NCBI RefSeq assembly: GCF_008642235.1
Contig: NZ_SJEV01000001.1
Coordinates: 1,116,001 to 1,180,000 of the forward strand
DNA from: Planctomonas psychrotolerans
GTDB taxonomy: Bacteria; Actinomycetota; Actinomycetes; Actinomycetales; Microbacteriaceae
Direction: 5' to 3'
Length of the DNA stretch: 64,000 nt
Positions within the stretch are counted from its first letter, which is position 1; each line of letters begins with the position of its first letter. Of this stretch, positions 61,746 to 64,000 are shown one piece after another. The position numbers and the translations under genes were made by a program. The notes beneath the pieces are model-generated. The model made no database searches and was not told the origin of the DNA. It saw only the letters and a list, made by a program, of their open reading frames with translations.

Positions 61746-62741
61746 ATGTTCCGGGCGATCGTGGTGGAGAAGTCGCAGGGTGCCGACGGCGATGCGACCG
61801 AGGTCGGCATCCGGGACCTCGACGACGGGTTCCTGACCGACGGCGACGTGATCGTCGACGTGAGCCATTCGAGCATCAACTTCAAGGACGGGATGCTGCT
61901 CGCCGGGCGGGGCGGCATCGGGCGCACCAGCCCGCTCATCCCCGGCATCGATCTCGTCGGCACCGTGAGTGCCAGCGAATCGCCCGACTTCGCCGCGGGC
62001 GACCTCGTCACCCTGAACGGCGCGGGCATGGGCGAGTCCCGGCACGGCGGCCTCGCCGAGCGGGCGCGGGTGGATTCCGCCGCACTGGTGCGCGTGCCCG
62101 ACGGGGTCGGCGCCGCCCAGGCCGCCGCCATCGGCACGGCGGGTTTCACCGCCATGCTGTCGGTGCTCGCGCTGGAGAAGACCGTGCGACCGGGAAGCGG
62201 TGACGTGCTCGTCACCGGGGCGGCGGGGGGAGTCGGCTCCGTGGCCATCGCCGTGCTGGCCGGTCTCGGCTACCGCGTGATCGCCTCCACCGGCCGCGTC
62301 GCCGAGACCGGTGACTACCTGCGGGCACTCGGCGCCGCGGACGTCATCGACCGCGACCTCTTCACCGAAGCGGGAAAGCCGATGCAGAGCCAACGCTTCG
62401 CCGGAGCCGTCGACTCCGTCGGCAGCCACACCCTCGCGAACATCATCGCCCAGACCGTCTACGGCGGCACGGTCACCGCCTGCGGACTCGCCCAGGGTCC
62501 CGATCTGCCGGGGTCCGTGCTGCCGTTCATCCTGCGCGCGGTGTCCCTGGTCGGCATCAACTCGGTGGATGCGCCGCCCGAGCTCCGCGCGGAAGCCTGG
62601 CGCCGACTCGCCACCGACCTCGATCTCGACCTGCTGGACTCGATGACGTCGACGGTGTCGCTCGCGGATGCCGAGACCGTCGCGCCGCGCATCCTCGCGG
62701 GGCGGGTGCGCGGCCGCACGGTGGTCGACGTGCGCGCATAG
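61746..62741 (+). CDS. acryloyl-CoA reductase-like quinone oxidoreductase (AcuI/YhdH)
   Basis: A 331-residue medium-chain dehydrogenase without zinc, of the AcuI/YhdH group that reduces acryloyl-CoA or related enones with NADPH. SSINFKDGMLLAGRGGIGRT and PGIDLVGTV are typical, and the nucleotide motif is TGAAGGVGS. TAGCCT lies 6 bases before the ATG and suggests a leaderless mRNA. It follows pfkA by 57 bases. The stop codon is part of the next gene's putative -10 box. Confidence 0.9.
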   Translation: MFRAIVVEKSQGADGDATEVGIRDLDDGFLTDGDVIVDVSHSSINFKDGMLLAGRGGIGRTSPLIPGIDLVGTVSASESPDFAAGDLVTLNGAGMGESRHGGLAERARVDSAALVRVPDGVGAAQAAAIGTAGFTAMLSVLALEKTVRPGSGDVLVTGAAGGVGSVAIAVLAGLGYRVIASTGRVAETGDYLRALGAADVIDRDLFTEAGKPMQSQRFAGAVDSVGSHTLANIIAQTVYGGTVTACGLAQGPDLPGSVLPFILRAVSLVGINSVDAPPELRAEAWRRLATDLDLDLLDSMTSTVSLADAETVAPRILAGRVRGRTVVDVRA

Positions 62742-62751
62742 AGTAGGCACC

Positions 62752-63144
62752 ATGTCAGGGATCGCACTCACCGGGACGATCTTTGTCTCGCTCGCCGCAC
62801 TCCTCCACGTGGGCTTTTTCCTCGTCGAGAGCGTGTACTTCACCAAACCGCACGCCTGGAAGCGCTTCGGGCTCACCTCTCAGGAGCAGGCCGGCATCGC
62901 GCGTCCCCTCGCGTTCAACCAGGGCTTCTACAATCTGTTCCTCGCCCTCGGCGCGGGGCTCGGTCTCATCCTCTACTTCGCCGGGAACGTGCCCGCCGGC
63001 CTCACACTGGTGCTCTACACCACGGCGTTCATGGTGCTCGCCGCGATCATCCTCGCGAGCACCAACCGGCGCATGCTCGGCGCTGCGCTGATTCAGGGCG
63101 CTCCCCCGCTGCTCGGCCTCGTCTTCTTCGCCGCCGCCGTCTGA
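62752..63144 (+). CDS. DUF1304 family membrane protein
   Basis: A 130-residue integral membrane protein with four predicted membrane segments. The family motifs LVESVYFTKPHAWKRFG and NQGFYNLFLALGAGLGL identify DUF1304; the function is unknown. The ATG lies 7 bases after TAGAGT and 10 bases after the upstream stop, whose TAG forms the start of that hexamer. No ribosome binding site is seen. The nuclease gene follows by 4 bases. Confidence 0.9.
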   Translation: MSGIALTGTIFVSLAALLHVGFFLVESVYFTKPHAWKRFGLTSQEQAGIARPLAFNQGFYNLFLALGAGLGLILYFAGNVPAGLTLVLYTTAFMVLAAIILASTNRRMLGAALIQGAPPLLGLVFFAAAV

Positions 63145-63148
63145 CCCG

Positions 63149-63988
63149 ATGACGACGTCCGACCCGAAGCGCACGGGCTACGACGAGCGCTTTCTCGGGC
63201 TTCCCGATCCGGTTCCGCTTCCGGTCTCCCCCGCGGGATCCGCGCGGGTGGTGCTCGACTACACCCACTTCTCCGTGGTGCTCGATACCGACCGTCGCCT
63301 CGCAGCGGCCACGGCGGTGAACATCGACGGCGACCGCGTCCTCGACGTGCCTCGGTCGGACGACTGGCACCTCGACGACCGCGTCCCCGCCGGGGCGCAG
63401 GCGGGTCCCGAACTGTACGCCCGCAACGACCTCGATCGCGGGCACCTCGTGCGCCGCCGCGATCCCGTCTGGGGCGACCCCGACGTTGCGGCGCGCGCGA
63501 ACTCCGACACCTTCGCGTACACGAACGCGGCGCCGCAGGCCAACACCTTCAACCAGTCCAAGGAACTGTGGCTCGGACTCGAGGACTACATCCTCGACGC
63601 TGCGGTCGCGTTCGACCGCCGCCTCTCGGTCTTCACCGGCGTGGTGTTCGGCGCGGCCGACCCGCTGTATCGCGGAGTGCGCATCCCGCTCCTGTTCTGG
63701 AAGGTCGCGGCCTGGGCGCAGGAGGGCGGGCTCGCCGCCACCGCCTATTTACTCGATCAGACCCCGCAACTCGACCGGGTCGACCTCGGCGCCGTCGCCG
63801 ACGCCCCGCCGCTCGGGCCGTTCCGCACCTTCCAGGTGCCCGTGGAGGAGATCGCGAGGCTCACCGCCCTCGACCTCGGCGACCTGGTCGCGGCGGACCG
63901 GCTCCGCGTGCCCGTTCCGGCCCCCTCCGCCCGGGCCGGTCGCGCCGCCTGGCGCGAACTCGACTCCCCCGCCGCCCTCACCCTCTAA
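63149..63988 (+). CDS. DNA/RNA non-specific endonuclease (NUC1/EndA-like, DRGH motif)
   Basis: A 279-residue beta-beta-alpha-metal nuclease. The DRGH motif has His99 as general base (LDRGHLVRRRD), and the metal-binding Asn is in NAAPQANTFNQ. KVAAWAQEGGLAATAYLLDQ is family-typical. There is no signal peptide, so unlike many homologues it would be intracellular and might need an inhibitor or act in stress; none is recognised beside it. It starts 4 bases after the DUF1304 stop, so co-transcription is likely. Toxin-related use cannot be excluded. Confidence 0.9.
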   Translation: MTTSDPKRTGYDERFLGLPDPVPLPVSPAGSARVVLDYTHFSVVLDTDRRLAAATAVNIDGDRVLDVPRSDDWHLDDRVPAGAQAGPELYARNDLDRGHLVRRRDPVWGDPDVAARANSDTFAYTNAAPQANTFNQSKELWLGLEDYILDAAVAFDRRLSVFTGVVFGAADPLYRGVRIPLLFWKVAAWAQEGGLAATAYLLDQTPQLDRVDLGAVADAPPLGPFRTFQVPVEEIARLTALDLGDLVAADRLRVPVPAPSARAGRAAWRELDSPAALTL

Positions 63989-64000
63989 CCCGCTCCCGCC

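Noticed and set aside
63149-63988. Toxin-immunity pair from the DRGH nuclease and DUF1304 protein
   Set aside because: DUF1304 is a general membrane family and the nuclease has no export or toxin-delivery domain. Adjacency alone is insufficient.

Overview
The window is 64 kb of very GC-rich DNA with strong G/C third-position bias and frequent GTG starts. Several genes have no ribosome binding site but carry a TANNNT -10 hexamer 6-7 bases before the start codon, which points to leaderless mRNAs. Together with LacI-controlled sugar ABC importers that have no ATPase of their own, RF3, a Gly/Lys-type phosphofructokinase, DUF222/HNH genes and dispersed GTCCCT..AGGGAC palindromes, this suggests an actinobacterium, most likely a plant- or soil-associated Microbacteriaceae. 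The genus is not determined. I saw no rRNA, tRNA, CRISPR array, insertion sequence or phage genes.

Layout. 1-2.8 kb: end of an alpha-L-rhamnosidase (GH78), a beta-lactamase-fold serine hydrolase and an L-lactate dehydrogenase. 3-9.1 kb: an aldo/keto reductase, an arginine-type catabolic pair (ornithine aminotransferase and dimethylargininase) with a divergent Lrp regulator, and release factor 3. 9.2-16.4 kb: sugar locus 1 (GH42 beta-galactosidase, binding protein, MalF- and MalG-like permeases, LacI), resembling galactan-oligosaccharide (gan) systems. 16.5-22.9 kb: sugar locus 2 (LacI, binding protein, two permeases, ThuA, ThuB-like oxidoreductase), resembling rhizobial thu disaccharide loci. 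23-37 kb: housekeeping and stress genes, including a 1202-residue PutA, manganese catalase, a phytoene-desaturase-like flavoprotein, a thioesterase/glycosylase/pentapeptide operon and a membrane acyltransferase. 37.8-39.4 kb: a DUF222/HNH gene next to large repeat arrays. 39.5-53.8 kb: sugar locus 3, with a GH31 alpha-xylosidase-like enzyme, binding protein, two permeases and a second GH42 enzyme in one operon, two LacI regulators, a zinc dehydrogenase and two convergent GH5 paralogues. It looks built for branched beta-glucan or xyloglucan-type oligosaccharides. 53.9-58.1 kb: a small Cys-pair protein with an OhrR-like MarR regulator, then a GMC oxidoreductase divergent from a heme-oxygenase-like diiron protein and a CDGSH protein. 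58.2-64 kb: GNAT, tRNA hydroxylase TrhO, PanD, phosphofructokinase, an AcuI-type reductase, DUF1304 and a DRGH nuclease.

The genes combine import of plant-derived oligosaccharides with intracellular hydrolysis. The enzymes in the sugar loci have no signal peptides, while each binding protein is a lipoprotein, so intact oligosaccharides are probably taken up and cut inside. All three importers would need a shared MsiK-type ATPase encoded elsewhere.

The most unusual signals are non-coding. A strong inverted repeat lies at the binding-protein/permease junction of all three ABC operons. The MarR start codon sits in the 4-base loop of a perfect 14-bp hairpin. The linker of PutA reads like a translated copy of the dispersed palindrome. 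Two divergent genes share the four bases CATG as overlapping start codons.
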